From positions 1 to 64,000 of the forward strand of contig CAZMVB010000010.1 in the NCBI GenBank assembly GCA_964569795.1: DNA of 64,000 bases, in the 5' to 3' direction. The stretch's first letter is position 1, and every line of letters begins with the position of its first letter. Source of the stretch: JAHJDS01 sp964569795 (GTDB taxonomy: Bacteria; Desulfobacterota; Desulfarculia; Desulfarculales; JAHJDS01). A program made the translations under genes and the position numbers. The notes under the pieces were generated by a model. That model saw nothing but the letters and a program-made list of their open reading frames with translations, was not told where the DNA came from and made no database searches. Of this stretch, positions 15,847 to 24,399 are shown piece by piece.

Positions 15847-16302
15847 TTAGCCCCGATTCTTACGAATCAGACCCCGGATGACCTCCAAAATCTTCTCCTT
15901 CTCGGCCTCGGGCAGGTCCCCGACCAGGTCCGCTATAAAGTGTTCCTTCTCGGGCTGGATGTTCACCAGGGCCTGACGGCCCTTGGGCGTTATCTCCAGG
16001 AGGGTCACCCGCTCGTCGCTGGGGTGTCGCTTTCTGAGCAGGAAGCCGTCCCGCTCCATGCGCTTGGAGATGCCGGTCATGTTGGCCCCGGTGACCAGCA
16101 TGATCCGGCTGACATTGGTCACGGTATTGGTCCCGTCGTCCGACGAACTGAGCACCCGCAAGACGTTGTACTGGGCAAAGGTCAGCCCGTAGTTCTGGAT
16201 GATCTCGGAGGCCTTTTTCTTGAACAGCTCCGAGACCCGCACTATCCCCATCATTACTTTTTCGTCCAAGCTGAGATTACTCCGGTAGTTGCCGTGGGCC
16301 AT
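15847..16302 (-). CDS. MarR-family transcriptional regulator
   Basis: This 151-residue winged-helix protein has the MarR core: LTFAQYNVLRVL, then VTNVSRIMLVTGANMTGISKRM (helix-turn-helix, about residues 62-85) and the wing DGFLLRKRHPSDERV. Such dimers repress nearby promoters and release on binding small ligands, often aromatic acids. It is transcribed divergently from the adenine-deaminase-like gene at 16617, which is its likely target besides itself. Confidence 0.9.
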   Translation of the reverse strand: MAHGNYRSNLSLDEKVMMGIVRVSELFKKKASEIIQNYGLTFAQYNVLRVLSSSDDGTNTVTNVSRIMLVTGANMTGISKRMERDGFLLRKRHPSDERVTLLEITPKGRQALVNIQPEKEHFIADLVGDLPEAEKEKILEVIRGLIRKNRG

Positions 16303-16616
16303 GGTCCCTGTCCTTGAAGATAATTACATATAAACTCTTTACACCTTACGTTCCTCAAGCCAGCCTGTCAAGACCTGGTTTTGGGAGTAAAAAATAGTTA
16401 AGTTGCTGGCGCTGCCAAATCCGGCTCCTGGTCGGGGGCGATTGAAATCGATAGGCCCTGAAATAAAATTGCTCGTCATGGCTGTAAGTTACCAACACCC
16501 GGGCCTATCATTGCTTGACGAAGGGAATTGAAACTTATAAATAGATAAGACGTTAAATGGTTGCGACACCTGTTCATCACTCCACACCACGGCTTCAGGT
16601 TGCCCAAGGAAAAATC
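16303..16616. other. Divergent marR / deaminase-like promoter region
   Basis: This holds AT-rich start regions for both genes. A possible forward promoter is TTGACG (16515-16520) with TATAAA (16536-16541), at a short 15-nt spacing. A small perfect inverted repeat CGATTGAAATCG sits at about 16439-16450 and could be regulatory. No purine riboswitch aptamer is visible. Confidence 0.4.
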
Positions 16617-18350
16617 ATGGTTCAGCGAGAGCTCATGGACGTCGCCCTCGGCGGGCGGCCGGCGGACCTGGTCATCACCGGCGGCACATTGATGGACGTC
16701 TATTCCGGACGCCTGGTCCCGGACCGCTTCCTGGCCGCGGCCCAGGGCCGAATCGCCTATGTCGGGCCCGAGGTCAGGTCAATGATCGGCCCGGATACCC
16801 TCGTCATCGAGGCCCAGGGCCGGGTCATGGCCCCGGGCTACATCGACGCCCACACCCACCTGGCCAATTACTGGAACCTGGCCGACTTTCTGAACCTGGC
16901 CGTGCCCTGCGGCCTGACGACCTTTGTCACCGAGATCGAGAGCTACGGCTTTGCCCTGGGCGCGGCCGGGCTCCGGGCCTTTCTGGCCCAGATCGAGGAT
17001 TTTCCGATCAACTGCCTGGGCCTGATCCCGCCCATGGTCACCCGCAGCCAGGCGGCCAAAGGCCTGGCCATCACCCCGGCCCAGGCCCGGGACCTGCTGG
17101 CCGAGCCGGCGATATGGGGCCTGGGCGAGCCCTACTGGCAGGCCGTGGTGCCCCTGGCCGACCCTCAGGTCCTCGGCCTGATCGAGGCGGCCGCCTCTGC
17201 AGGCAAGACCTTCCAGGGACACGCCGCCGGGGCCCGGGGACCCAAACTGGCCGCCTATGCCCTGGCCGGGGCCGGCTCCTGCCATGAAGGCATCACCCCG
17301 GGCGACGTCCTGGAGCGCCTTGAAATGGGCTATTACGCCATGATCCGCCACGGGGACATCCGGCAGGACGTGGGGATCATCCCGGCCCTGCAGGGCAAGA
17401 TCGATCTCCGCCGCCTGATCCTGATGACCGACGGCACCAATCCCCTACTGCTCGAGAAAAACGCTTACCTGGCGGACGTGGTCCAGCAGGCGGTCGATCT
17501 CGGGGTAACGCCCGTCGAGGCCGTCCGCCTGGTGACCCTCAACCCGGCCGAGTACCTGGGCCTGGAGCGCGACCTGGGCGGCCTGGCCCCGGGCCGGCGG
17601 GCCGACGTCCTGCTCCTGCCGTCCCCCAAACGGGTCGTCCCCGACCTGGTCATCGCCGGCGGCCGGGTGCTGGCCCGTGATGGGGCCATGGTCGAGCCCC
17701 TGCCCCGGGTGCCCTATCCGCCCCAGGTCTATGACACGGTCCGCCTGGACCCGATCACCCCCGACGATCTGATCGTCCCCGCCCCGGCCGGTTATGAAAA
17801 AATCCGGACCATGGAGGTCGATCCGGGCGGCCTGGTCACCCGGGAGGGTCAGGCCGAGCCGCGGGTTATGGACGGCCGCTGCCTGGCCGATCCCGGCCGC
17901 GACCTCCTCAAAATAGTATTCATGGAGCGAGTCACCGGCCAAGGCACAAAATTCATCGGCTTTGTCCGGGGCTGGGGACTTTCGCAAGGGGCCCTGGCCA
18001 CCAGCATCACCTGGGACTCGGCCGGAGTGGTCGCCGTGGGGGCGGACGACGTCGGCCTGGCCCGGGCCGTGAACCGGGTGATCGAACTCAAGGGCGGCTC
18101 CGTGGCCTGCCGCGAGGATGAGGTGCTGGCCGAGGTCCCCTTTCCCGTGGTCGGCTACATCTCCGACCTGCCGCTCCATGACGTGGCCGAGCGGATAAGG
18201 GCCTTTGAGCGGGCCGCGGCCGACCTGGGCTGCACCCTGACCAACGCCCATCTGACCCTCAATGTCATGAGCGCCACGGCCATTCCCTTTATCAAACTGA
18301 CCGAGACCGGCTTTTACCGCTTCCGCGAAAACGACGTCGTCGGTGTTTAG
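16617..18350 (+). CDS. Adenine deaminase family amidohydrolase, divergent active site
   Basis: This 577-residue metal-dependent hydrolase of the Ade family (COG1001 type) has the N-terminal composite domain (ADLVITGGTLMDVYSG), the metal motif DAHTHL, a GHAAG segment near 200 and the C-terminal domain unique to Ade enzymes. Compared with true adenine deaminase, several signatures are changed: H-V-H-I-E-S-S becomes HTHLANYW, S-D-H-E becomes SCHE, and D-D-R-x-P becomes DGTNP. The substrate may therefore not be adenine. The start is ATG 16617 with AAGGA 6 nt upstream; a 20-codon longer start at 16557 lacks a binding site. The divergent marR probably controls it. Confidence 0.75.
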   Translation: MVQRELMDVALGGRPADLVITGGTLMDVYSGRLVPDRFLAAAQGRIAYVGPEVRSMIGPDTLVIEAQGRVMAPGYIDAHTHLANYWNLADFLNLAVPCGLTTFVTEIESYGFALGAAGLRAFLAQIEDFPINCLGLIPPMVTRSQAAKGLAITPAQARDLLAEPAIWGLGEPYWQAVVPLADPQVLGLIEAAASAGKTFQGHAAGARGPKLAAYALAGAGSCHEGITPGDVLERLEMGYYAMIRHGDIRQDVGIIPALQGKIDLRRLILMTDGTNPLLLEKNAYLADVVQQAVDLGVTPVEAVRLVTLNPAEYLGLERDLGGLAPGRRADVLLLPSPKRVVPDLVIAGGRVLARDGAMVEPLPRVPYPPQVYDTVRLDPITPDDLIVPAPAGYEKIRTMEVDPGGLVTREGQAEPRVMDGRCLADPGRDLLKIVFMERVTGQGTKFIGFVRGWGLSQGALATSITWDSAGVVAVGADDVGLARAVNRVIELKGGSVACREDEVLAEVPFPVVGYISDLPLHDVAERIRAFERAAADLGCTLTNAHLTLNVMSATAIPFIKLTETGFYRFRENDVVGV

Positions 18351-18492
18351 CCGGTGGTCTGCCCGCCCCCCTGGGGTGCAGTGGCACCATCTTAATTCGC
18401 GGGGAAGGGTGTCGATGGTGCCGGCTCAGTAGCCGCGTTCGGGCGTGGTCCTGGGCTACAAGGATGCGCGGCGCGAAGCAAAGCACATCCTG
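18351..18492 (+). repeat. Intergenic repeat family, copy A (long form)
   Basis: It begins with a C-rich segment (CTGCCCGCCCCCCTGG) right after the stop codon and ends with GGATGCGCGGCGCGAAGCAAAGCACATCC, a partly decayed hairpin. A shared interior (ATTCGCGG, GTCGATGGT, GTAG/C-GCCGCG, TGGTCC) links it to copy D at 30746. See copies B and C. Confidence 0.7.
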
Positions 18493-18554
18493 GTTAGGGG
18501 TGTGGGGCATGCCTTGCCATCTTCCGACACCTAGGAAGGGCATAGAAAAAAAGA

Positions 18555-18583
18555 TTGACAAGACTAAGCTTAAGTAGTAAATA
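18555..18583 (+). promoter_or_regulatory. Sigma70-type promoter of the FAD-oxidase operon
   Basis: TTGACA (18555-18560), a 17-nt spacer and TAAATA (18578-18583) lie 45-70 nt upstream of the ATG at 18628, in an AT-rich patch. Confidence 0.65.
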
Positions 18584-18627
18584 AATAACATATTAATTAA
18601 AAGGCGGACGCGGACAGGAGACAAAAT

Positions 18628-20091
18628 ATGGAACATATTCAAAGACTTGTTGAAATAGTCGGCCAGGAACACGTGGATCAGACCCCAGCAGTCGTGGAGG
18701 CCTACTCCCGGGACCACAGCCTGATGGAATGCCAGGGCCGGGCCGACGCGGTGGTCGTAGCAAAAAACGCCGAACAGGTCCAGCAGATCATCGCCCTGGC
18801 CAATGAGACCAAGATGCCGGTCATCCCGGTCAGTTCCCAGGTCCATTTTCACGGCAGCACCCTGCCCAAGATGGGCGGGATCATCCTGGACCTGAGGCGG
18901 ATGAACCGGATCCTGGAAATCGACCTGCCCGACCGCCTGGCCCGGATCGAGCCCGGGGTGACCTGGGCCCAGATCCAGACCGAGCTGGAAAAGATCGGTC
19001 ACCGGATGATCATGCCCCTGTTGCCCCTGGCCGACAGTTCGGTCGTGGCCAGCCTGCTGGAGCGCGAACAGCCGACCAACCCCCGCTACGAGTACGGCGA
19101 GCCCATGACCTCCAACGAGGTCATCTGGGGCTCGGGCATGCGCTTCCGGACCGGCTCGGCCAGCGTGCCCGGCTTCCCGGATCACGCCGACTCCAAGGGC
19201 GGCAACCCCGAGGGGCCCGGCACCAACTGGTACCGCTTCTTCCAGGGGGCCGAGGGCACCATGGGCGTGGTCACCTGGTCCATCGTCAAGTTCGAGTACC
19301 TGCCGGTCCTGGACAAGGCCTATTTCATCACCTTTGACGATATCGCCGGCGCGATCGAGCCGCTGTATCAGATCCAGCGCCGGATGATCGGCAACGAGTG
19401 TTTTCTGCTGAATAACCAGGTGGGGGCCCTGATCTTCGGCGACGGCACGCCCGAAACCTATGCGGCCCTCAAGCGCCAGTTGCCGCCCTGGTTCAACGCC
19501 CTGGTCTTGTCCGGCCCGCCGCGCTCGCCGGAAAAGAAACTGGCCTACGAGAAAAAGGCCCTGGATGAGGTGGCCGCCTCCCAGCCCACGGTCATCCGGA
19601 TCGACGAATCGCTGACCGGCGCGGTCGGTCTCGAAAGACGAATGCCCGGTCTGTTGCGCAAACCCTGGCCGAAGGAGTTGACCTGGTGGAAGCATCAGCT
19701 CAAGGGCGGCTGTCAGGACCTCTTGTTCATCGCCAAGATGGAACAGGCCCCGGCCTTTACCCGGACCGTGATCGAGACGGCCGGGTCCCACGGCTATGAC
19801 GTCCGCGACATGGGCGTCTATCTCCAGCCCATCGAGCAGGGCCGGGCCTGCCACCTGGAATACCAGTTCTATTACGACCCGGACGACGCCGCGGAAAAGG
19901 CCATGGTCAAGGACCTGTACCTGGACGCCGCGGCCAAGCTCTTTCGTGACGGGGCCTTCTTCTCGCGGCCCTATGGCCTGCTGTCGCCCATGGTCTTTGA
20001 CAGGGCCCGGGGCTACACCAACACCATCACCAAGGTCAAGGAGGTGTTGGACCCCAATTACATCATGTGCCCCGGCAACGTCTGTTTCTAA
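18628..20091 (+). CDS. FAD-linked oxidase (GlcD / 4-cresol dehydrogenase-like flavoprotein)
   Basis: This 487-residue protein of the vanillyl-alcohol-oxidase/PCMH fold has an N-terminal FAD domain: VVVAKNAEQVQQII, a IPVSSQVHFHGSTLPKMGG segment where the pyrophosphate loop lies, LDLRRMNRILEID and ARIEPGVTWAQIQ. The C-terminal substrate domain ends with DPNYIMCPGNVCF. Such enzymes oxidise hydroxy acids or hydroxybenzyl-type substrates. It is the first gene of a three-gene set with a CCG Fe-S protein and a second flavoprotein. AGGAG precedes ATG 18628. The substrate is not determinable from sequence. Confidence 0.82.
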   Translation: MEHIQRLVEIVGQEHVDQTPAVVEAYSRDHSLMECQGRADAVVVAKNAEQVQQIIALANETKMPVIPVSSQVHFHGSTLPKMGGIILDLRRMNRILEIDLPDRLARIEPGVTWAQIQTELEKIGHRMIMPLLPLADSSVVASLLEREQPTNPRYEYGEPMTSNEVIWGSGMRFRTGSASVPGFPDHADSKGGNPEGPGTNWYRFFQGAEGTMGVVTWSIVKFEYLPVLDKAYFITFDDIAGAIEPLYQIQRRMIGNECFLLNNQVGALIFGDGTPETYAALKRQLPPWFNALVLSGPPRSPEKKLAYEKKALDEVAASQPTVIRIDESLTGAVGLERRMPGLLRKPWPKELTWWKHQLKGGCQDLLFIAKMEQAPAFTRTVIETAGSHGYDVRDMGVYLQPIEQGRACHLEYQFYYDPDDAAEKAMVKDLYLDAAAKLFRDGAFFSRPYGLLSPMVFDRARGYTNTITKVKEVLDPNYIMCPGNVCF

Positions 20092-20115
20092 CCCGGGCTA
20101 TATGGAGGCGGTCAA

Positions 20116-21393
20116 ATGATCGTGGAAGGATCGCTCGAACTCAAGGATTATATGTATGACATGCGGCGATGCATGCGCTGCGCCAGCTGCAAGTGGCTCG
20201 ACCATATCTACATGCCTGACAACCGGTTCGTGTATCGCTGCCCGAGCTACGCCAAGTACTACTTCTCCAAGGTGGCCTACGGCCGGCTGAAACTGGGCCT
20301 GGCCCTGGCCGAGGACCGGCTGACCGACTCGCCGGGCATGATGGACATGGTCTTTCAGTGCCTGATGTGCGGGGCCTGCGACTCGGGCTGCAAGCGCAAC
20401 CTGGACCTCGAGGTCGGCCATTCCCTGGAGGCCCTCCGGGGCCACATGGTCGGGACGAAAAACTTTCCGGCGGCCCACCAGAAGCTGATCGACAACGTGG
20501 TCAAAAAACAGAACCGTTACGGCGCCCCGGCCAAGGATCGCGCCGCCTGGGGACCGAAAAACGCCGCCAAGAAATCAGACACGGTCTATTTCGTGGGTTG
20601 CGCCGCCTCCTATCCGGACAAGGAACTGGCCCAGGCCACGGACAAGATCCTGGGTGCCCTGGGCGGCTACATGCTCCTCCCGGGCGAGCAGTGCTGCGGT
20701 CATCCCCTGTTCGCCATGGGCCACTACGATGCCTTCAAAAAACAGATGGACGCCAACCTCGAGGCCATGGCCGCCACCGGGGCCCGGCGCCTGGTGACCG
20801 CCTGCGCCGAGTGCTTCAAAACGTGGAAGGTGGACTACCCGCGGATGATGAAGAAAGGCACGGCCGATCTGTCCTTTGAGGTGATCCACGTCACCGAGCT
20901 GGTCGAGCAGGCCGTAACCTCAGGCGAGCTGACCTTCTCCGGCCAACGGGACCTCAAGGTGGCCTGGCACGACCCGTGTAACCTGGGCCGGATGTCCGAG
21001 CCCTACACCCACTGGGAGGGGACCCGGGGCCAGTGGGGCTGCCTGGAGCCGGCCGAGGGATTCAAGGCCAAGGCATTCAACCGCGGCACGGCCGGGACCT
21101 ACGAGGCCCCCCGCAACATCCTGGCGGCCATGGGCGGCGTCGAGGTCCTCGAGTTTCCGCGCCACCACGAGTTCTCGTGGTGCTGCGGCGGGCACGGCGG
21201 CGTGCCCGAGGCCTACCCCGACCTGGCGGCCTACGCCGTTTCCGAACGCCTCGAAGAGGTCAAGGCCCTGGGGGCCGAGGCCGTGGTCAGCGCCTGCCCC
21301 TATTGCAAGCAACAATTCCTCGGTGGCCTCAAAGACCGCGACCATCAGGTCCAGGTCTTTGACATCACCGAACTGATCGCCGACGCCCTGTAG
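20116..21393 (+). CDS. Fe-S protein with CCG domains (GlcF/HdrD-like)
   Basis: This 425-residue electron-transfer subunit has an N-terminal ferredoxin part with two Cys clusters (CMRCASC ... RCPSY and CLMCGACDSGCKRN), suggesting two 4Fe-4S clusters. Two CCG motifs follow (QCCGHPLFAMG near 195, and SWCCGGHGG near 355), as in heterodisulfide reductase subunit D and glycolate oxidase GlcF. It probably passes electrons from the flanking flavoproteins to the quinone pool or a thiol/disulfide system. GGAGG lies 9 nt before ATG 20116, and the gene is 24 nt after the preceding one. Confidence 0.88.
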   Translation: MIVEGSLELKDYMYDMRRCMRCASCKWLDHIYMPDNRFVYRCPSYAKYYFSKVAYGRLKLGLALAEDRLTDSPGMMDMVFQCLMCGACDSGCKRNLDLEVGHSLEALRGHMVGTKNFPAAHQKLIDNVVKKQNRYGAPAKDRAAWGPKNAAKKSDTVYFVGCAASYPDKELAQATDKILGALGGYMLLPGEQCCGHPLFAMGHYDAFKKQMDANLEAMAATGARRLVTACAECFKTWKVDYPRMMKKGTADLSFEVIHVTELVEQAVTSGELTFSGQRDLKVAWHDPCNLGRMSEPYTHWEGTRGQWGCLEPAEGFKAKAFNRGTAGTYEAPRNILAAMGGVEVLEFPRHHEFSWCCGGHGGVPEAYPDLAAYAVSERLEEVKALGAEAVVSACPYCKQQFLGGLKDRDHQVQVFDITELIADAL

Positions 21394-21407
21394 AGAGAGG
21401 AAGGATC

Positions 21408-23147
21408 ATGCCCAAAGTAACCGAACGGGTACCCCAGGCGGCCTGCAACGCCCTGGCCAATATCGTCGGACCGGAGTGGGTCACCGACGACCCGGCCATC
21501 ACCGAGAGCTACGTCAAGGGCGGCGAAATCCACGACTGCATCTACCAGCGCGGCCAGCAGCCCCCCGGCGTGGTGGTCATGCCCAAGAACACCGAGGAAG
21601 TACAAAAGATCGTCAAGGTCTGCTATCGCTACCATCTGCCTTACACCCCCATCGGGGCCTTCTGGGGGGTGCACTGCGGCGGCAAGGTGCCGTTCCACGT
21701 GTCCATCGACCTGTCGCGGATGCGCGGCCTGGAGTGGGACGAGAAGCACATGGTGGCCATCGTCGGCCCGGGCCAGGTCCATTCGCCCCTCCAGGCCGAG
21801 GCCCAGGAGCGCGGCCTCTATACCATGACCCCGGGCGGCGGCTCCCAGGCGGCGGTCATCGGCAACATGCTGACCTGCAACTACTCGCCGCTCAACTACC
21901 GCCTCGGCCTGTCCACCCGCCGCATCCTGGGCGTCGAGTGGGTCCTGCCCAACGGCGAACTGATCCGCCTCGGGTCCCTGGCCACCAGCGACGACCCCTA
22001 CTGGGGCGAGGGCCCGGGCCCGGACCTGCGGGGCCTGCTCCGGGGCTACCTGGGCTGGTGGGGAAAGGTGGGCATCATCACCAAGATGGCCATCAAGATG
22101 CACCCCCTGTTCCTGCCCGAGCGGATGCAGCCGGCCGAGCGGGGCATGCTCAGCACCCTCGAGTTCCCGGATAACCGGATCAAGTGGTACAACTTCCGTA
22201 TGCCCTCCGAGGAGGCCATGCGTAAGGCCATGCGCGAGATCTCCCGCTGCGAGATCGGCGCGGCGGTGATGCGCGTCCCGACCATCTGGCGCTATCGCGG
22301 CAAGTCCCGCTCACGAGAGGATTTCTGGAGCAAGTGGGGGCCGGACGAGAAAAAGATCCGCGAGGGCCGGGCCACATCAAGCATCTGCCGGGTCCTGCTC
22401 ATCGGCTACACCTCTGAGGAACAACTCCAGTACGAGGAATCCGTCCTCATGGAGATCATGGAAGAACTGGGCGGCCAGCTCGGCCGGACCAAGCAGTCTG
22501 ACCAGTCCTGGATCAAGAACGCCGACAGCGCCGGGATGTGGTGGCCGGCCGGCGGGTACGTCTCGGTCGAGTTCGTGGTCGAGACCCTGGAACACTCGTT
22601 CGCCCGGGGCAAGACCCTGCTCAAGGAAAAGGAGTCCAAGTTTACCCCGCCCCTGGTGGACGAGTACGGCGAGGAGGGCTGGATCCAGATGACCGACCTG
22701 GGCCACACCTCGTACTTCGAGTTCCTGATCCAGTGGGACCCCGAGCACCCCATGGGCAAGTACAAGTCCGGCGAGTACAAGGCCTGGGAGCACTGGGTCG
22801 CCTCCCAGCGTACGGCCATCGACCACGGACAGTTCACGGCCAACATCGGCAGCCTCAGCGTCATGGGCCTGACCGGTCCGGCCTTTGGCCCGGACTACGG
22901 CGTGATCTACGATAAGGTCCGCCAGGCGGTCGATCCCAAGGACATCTCCAACCCGCCCCTGGACCTGCACGACCGGGTCATCGAGGAGTTCGCCCCCCAG
23001 TGGATGGAAGACTACAACTTCCAGACCTGGAAGGACCTGATGCACGGCGGCAAGGAGTGGTGGAAGGTCCTGACCAGCCGCGGCATCGAGTGGCGTGACT
23101 GCCTGCCCGACTGGTACTGGGACCGCGACGATAAAGAAATAGGATAG
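21408..23147 (+). CDS. Second FAD-binding oxidoreductase (VAO/PCMH fold)
   Basis: This 579-residue flavoprotein has the FAD_binding_4 layout: GVVVMPKNTEEVQKIVKVC, a PIGAFWGVHCGGKVPF loop, SIDLSRMRGL, and GPGQVHSPLQ followed by TMTPGGGSQAAVIGNML. It is about 90 residues longer than the first flavoprotein and is clearly a paralogue, not a duplicate. It is encoded 14 nt after the CCG Fe-S gene with a GAGAGGAAGG ribosome binding site. The trio looks like one multi-subunit dehydrogenase with two different flavin subunits. Confidence 0.82.
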   Translation: MPKVTERVPQAACNALANIVGPEWVTDDPAITESYVKGGEIHDCIYQRGQQPPGVVVMPKNTEEVQKIVKVCYRYHLPYTPIGAFWGVHCGGKVPFHVSIDLSRMRGLEWDEKHMVAIVGPGQVHSPLQAEAQERGLYTMTPGGGSQAAVIGNMLTCNYSPLNYRLGLSTRRILGVEWVLPNGELIRLGSLATSDDPYWGEGPGPDLRGLLRGYLGWWGKVGIITKMAIKMHPLFLPERMQPAERGMLSTLEFPDNRIKWYNFRMPSEEAMRKAMREISRCEIGAAVMRVPTIWRYRGKSRSREDFWSKWGPDEKKIREGRATSSICRVLLIGYTSEEQLQYEESVLMEIMEELGGQLGRTKQSDQSWIKNADSAGMWWPAGGYVSVEFVVETLEHSFARGKTLLKEKESKFTPPLVDEYGEEGWIQMTDLGHTSYFEFLIQWDPEHPMGKYKSGEYKAWEHWVASQRTAIDHGQFTANIGSLSVMGLTGPAFGPDYGVIYDKVRQAVDPKDISNPPLDLHDRVIEEFAPQWMEDYNFQTWKDLMHGGKEWWKVLTSRGIEWRDCLPDWYWDRDDKEIG

Positions 23148-23149
23148 TC

Positions 23150-23236
23150 AGGGGGGCTGCCCGCCCCCCCGACACCCCCCGGGGTGCTAGCGCACGGCCG
23201 GGAGGATGCGCGCGGCTTCGCCGCGCACATCCTGGC
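23150..23236 (+). repeat. Intergenic repeat family, copy B (short form)
   Basis: GGGGGGCTGCCCGCCCCCC opens a hairpin just after the stop of the flavoprotein gene, then GGTGCTAGCGCA, then the hairpin at about 23203-23232 (AGGATG...CATCCT around CGCGGCTTCGCCGCG). It is nearly identical to the reverse complement of copy C. Confidence 0.8.
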
Positions 23237-23318
23237 CGGTGGATATTGTTGGGTGCCCAGTAGCTGCTCCGTGGCGGGGCGCGGCTGGGTATTCTAATCG
23301 TAAAAGGAGGGTCAAGCC

Positions 23319-24260
23319 ATGGCGGAACCGAGGATGGCGGTCTTGGGAATCGGCGCCACCGGCACGGTGCTGGCGGCGGCCCTGCTTCAAAAGCACCCGG
23401 ACACGGTGGTCATCGCCTCGTCCCCGGACAAGGCCGCGGCCCTGAGGGAAAACGGCCTGACGGCCGGCGGGGCGCTGACCTTCCGGGTCCCGGTTGAACA
23501 CGCCGTGGGCGGGCTCAAGGAGCTGACCGAGCCCCTGCCCGAGGTGATCTTCCTGACCACCAAGACCTTTCACCTGCCGGCCGTGCTTGTGGACGCGGCC
23601 GCGGTCTGGCGCCCGGGCATGACCCTGGTCAGCGCCCAAAACGGCCTGGGGACCGAGGACCTGATCGCCGAACGCTTCGGGCCTGAATCGGCGCTGCGCA
23701 TGTCCCTCAACTATGGCTCGAGGATGACCGCCCCGGGTTCGGTCGAGGTCGCCTTTTTCAACCGGCCCAATCACCTGGGCGTGGTGGACCCGGCCGCAGA
23801 AAATCTGGCCGGGCGACTGGCCGGGATCCTGACCAAGGCCGGCCTGGACACGGAACTGGTGCCGGACATCAAGCTCTTCATCTGGAAGAAGATGGTCATG
23901 AAGTGCACCATGGCCTCGATCTGCGCCGTGACCGACCGGACCATCAGGGACTGCCTGGAGTATCCACCCACCCGGGAGATCGCCGACAGGTGTTTCGAGG
24001 AAATCCTGGCCGTGGCCAAGGCCAAGGGCTATGACCTCGGCCCTGACTACATGACCCAGGCCCTGGGCTACCTGGAAAAGGTCGGGGCCCACAAGGACTC
24101 CATGTGCGTGGACCTCGCCAACCAGACGCCGACCGAGATCGAGTTCCTGGGCGGCAAGGTCGTCGAGTACGCCCAGGAGACCAGCGTGCCCGCCCCCTTT
24201 TATCAGGTCATGACCAACCTGGTTCGGGCCCTGGAGAACAGCTACCTGAAGGGTGAGTGA
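23319..24260 (+). CDS. Ketopantoate reductase family (PanE/ApbA-like) dehydrogenase
   Basis: This 313-residue protein has an N-terminal NAD(P) fold (VLGIGATGTVLAAAL, residues 5-19), a V-I-F-L-T-T-K-T motif near 80, SAQNGLGTED around 107 and the catalytic-domain lysine region IWKKMVMKC near 190. PanE reduces 2-dehydropantoate, but many paralogues act on other 2-oxo acids. In this setting a catabolic 2-hydroxy/2-oxo-acid reductase is as likely as pantothenate synthesis. AAAGGAGGG precedes ATG 23319. The gene is bracketed by inverted copies of the intergenic repeat (B and C), suggesting it may have moved as a unit. Confidence 0.82.
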   Translation: MAEPRMAVLGIGATGTVLAAALLQKHPDTVVIASSPDKAAALRENGLTAGGALTFRVPVEHAVGGLKELTEPLPEVIFLTTKTFHLPAVLVDAAAVWRPGMTLVSAQNGLGTEDLIAERFGPESALRMSLNYGSRMTAPGSVEVAFFNRPNHLGVVDPAAENLAGRLAGILTKAGLDTELVPDIKLFIWKKMVMKCTMASICAVTDRTIRDCLEYPPTREIADRCFEEILAVAKAKGYDLGPDYMTQALGYLEKVGAHKDSMCVDLANQTPTEIEFLGGKVVEYAQETSVPAPFYQVMTNLVRALENSYLKGE

Positions 24261-24304
24261 TGCGGAAGACCTTTTGATGCTGACGAGGCTGCTTCACCCC
24301 CTAA

Positions 24305-24391
24305 GGCAGGATGTACGCGGCGAAGCCGCGTGCATCCTCCCGGCCCTGCGCTAGCAGCCGGGGGGTGCCCGGGGGCGGGTAGCCCCCCCGC
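24305..24391 (-). repeat. Intergenic repeat family, copy C (inverted)
   Basis: This is the reverse complement of copy B with few changes: a GGATG-type hairpin around CGCGGCTTCGCCGCG, GCTAGCGCA, and a closing C-run/G-run hairpin. It ends 8 bases before the next ATG. Confidence 0.8.
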
Positions 24392-24399
24392 TAAAAAAA

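Noticed and set aside
16303..16616. Purine riboswitch upstream of the adenine-deaminase-like gene
   Set aside because: No three-way junction with the conserved core bases could be drawn; the gap is better explained by a MarR-controlled divergent promoter.
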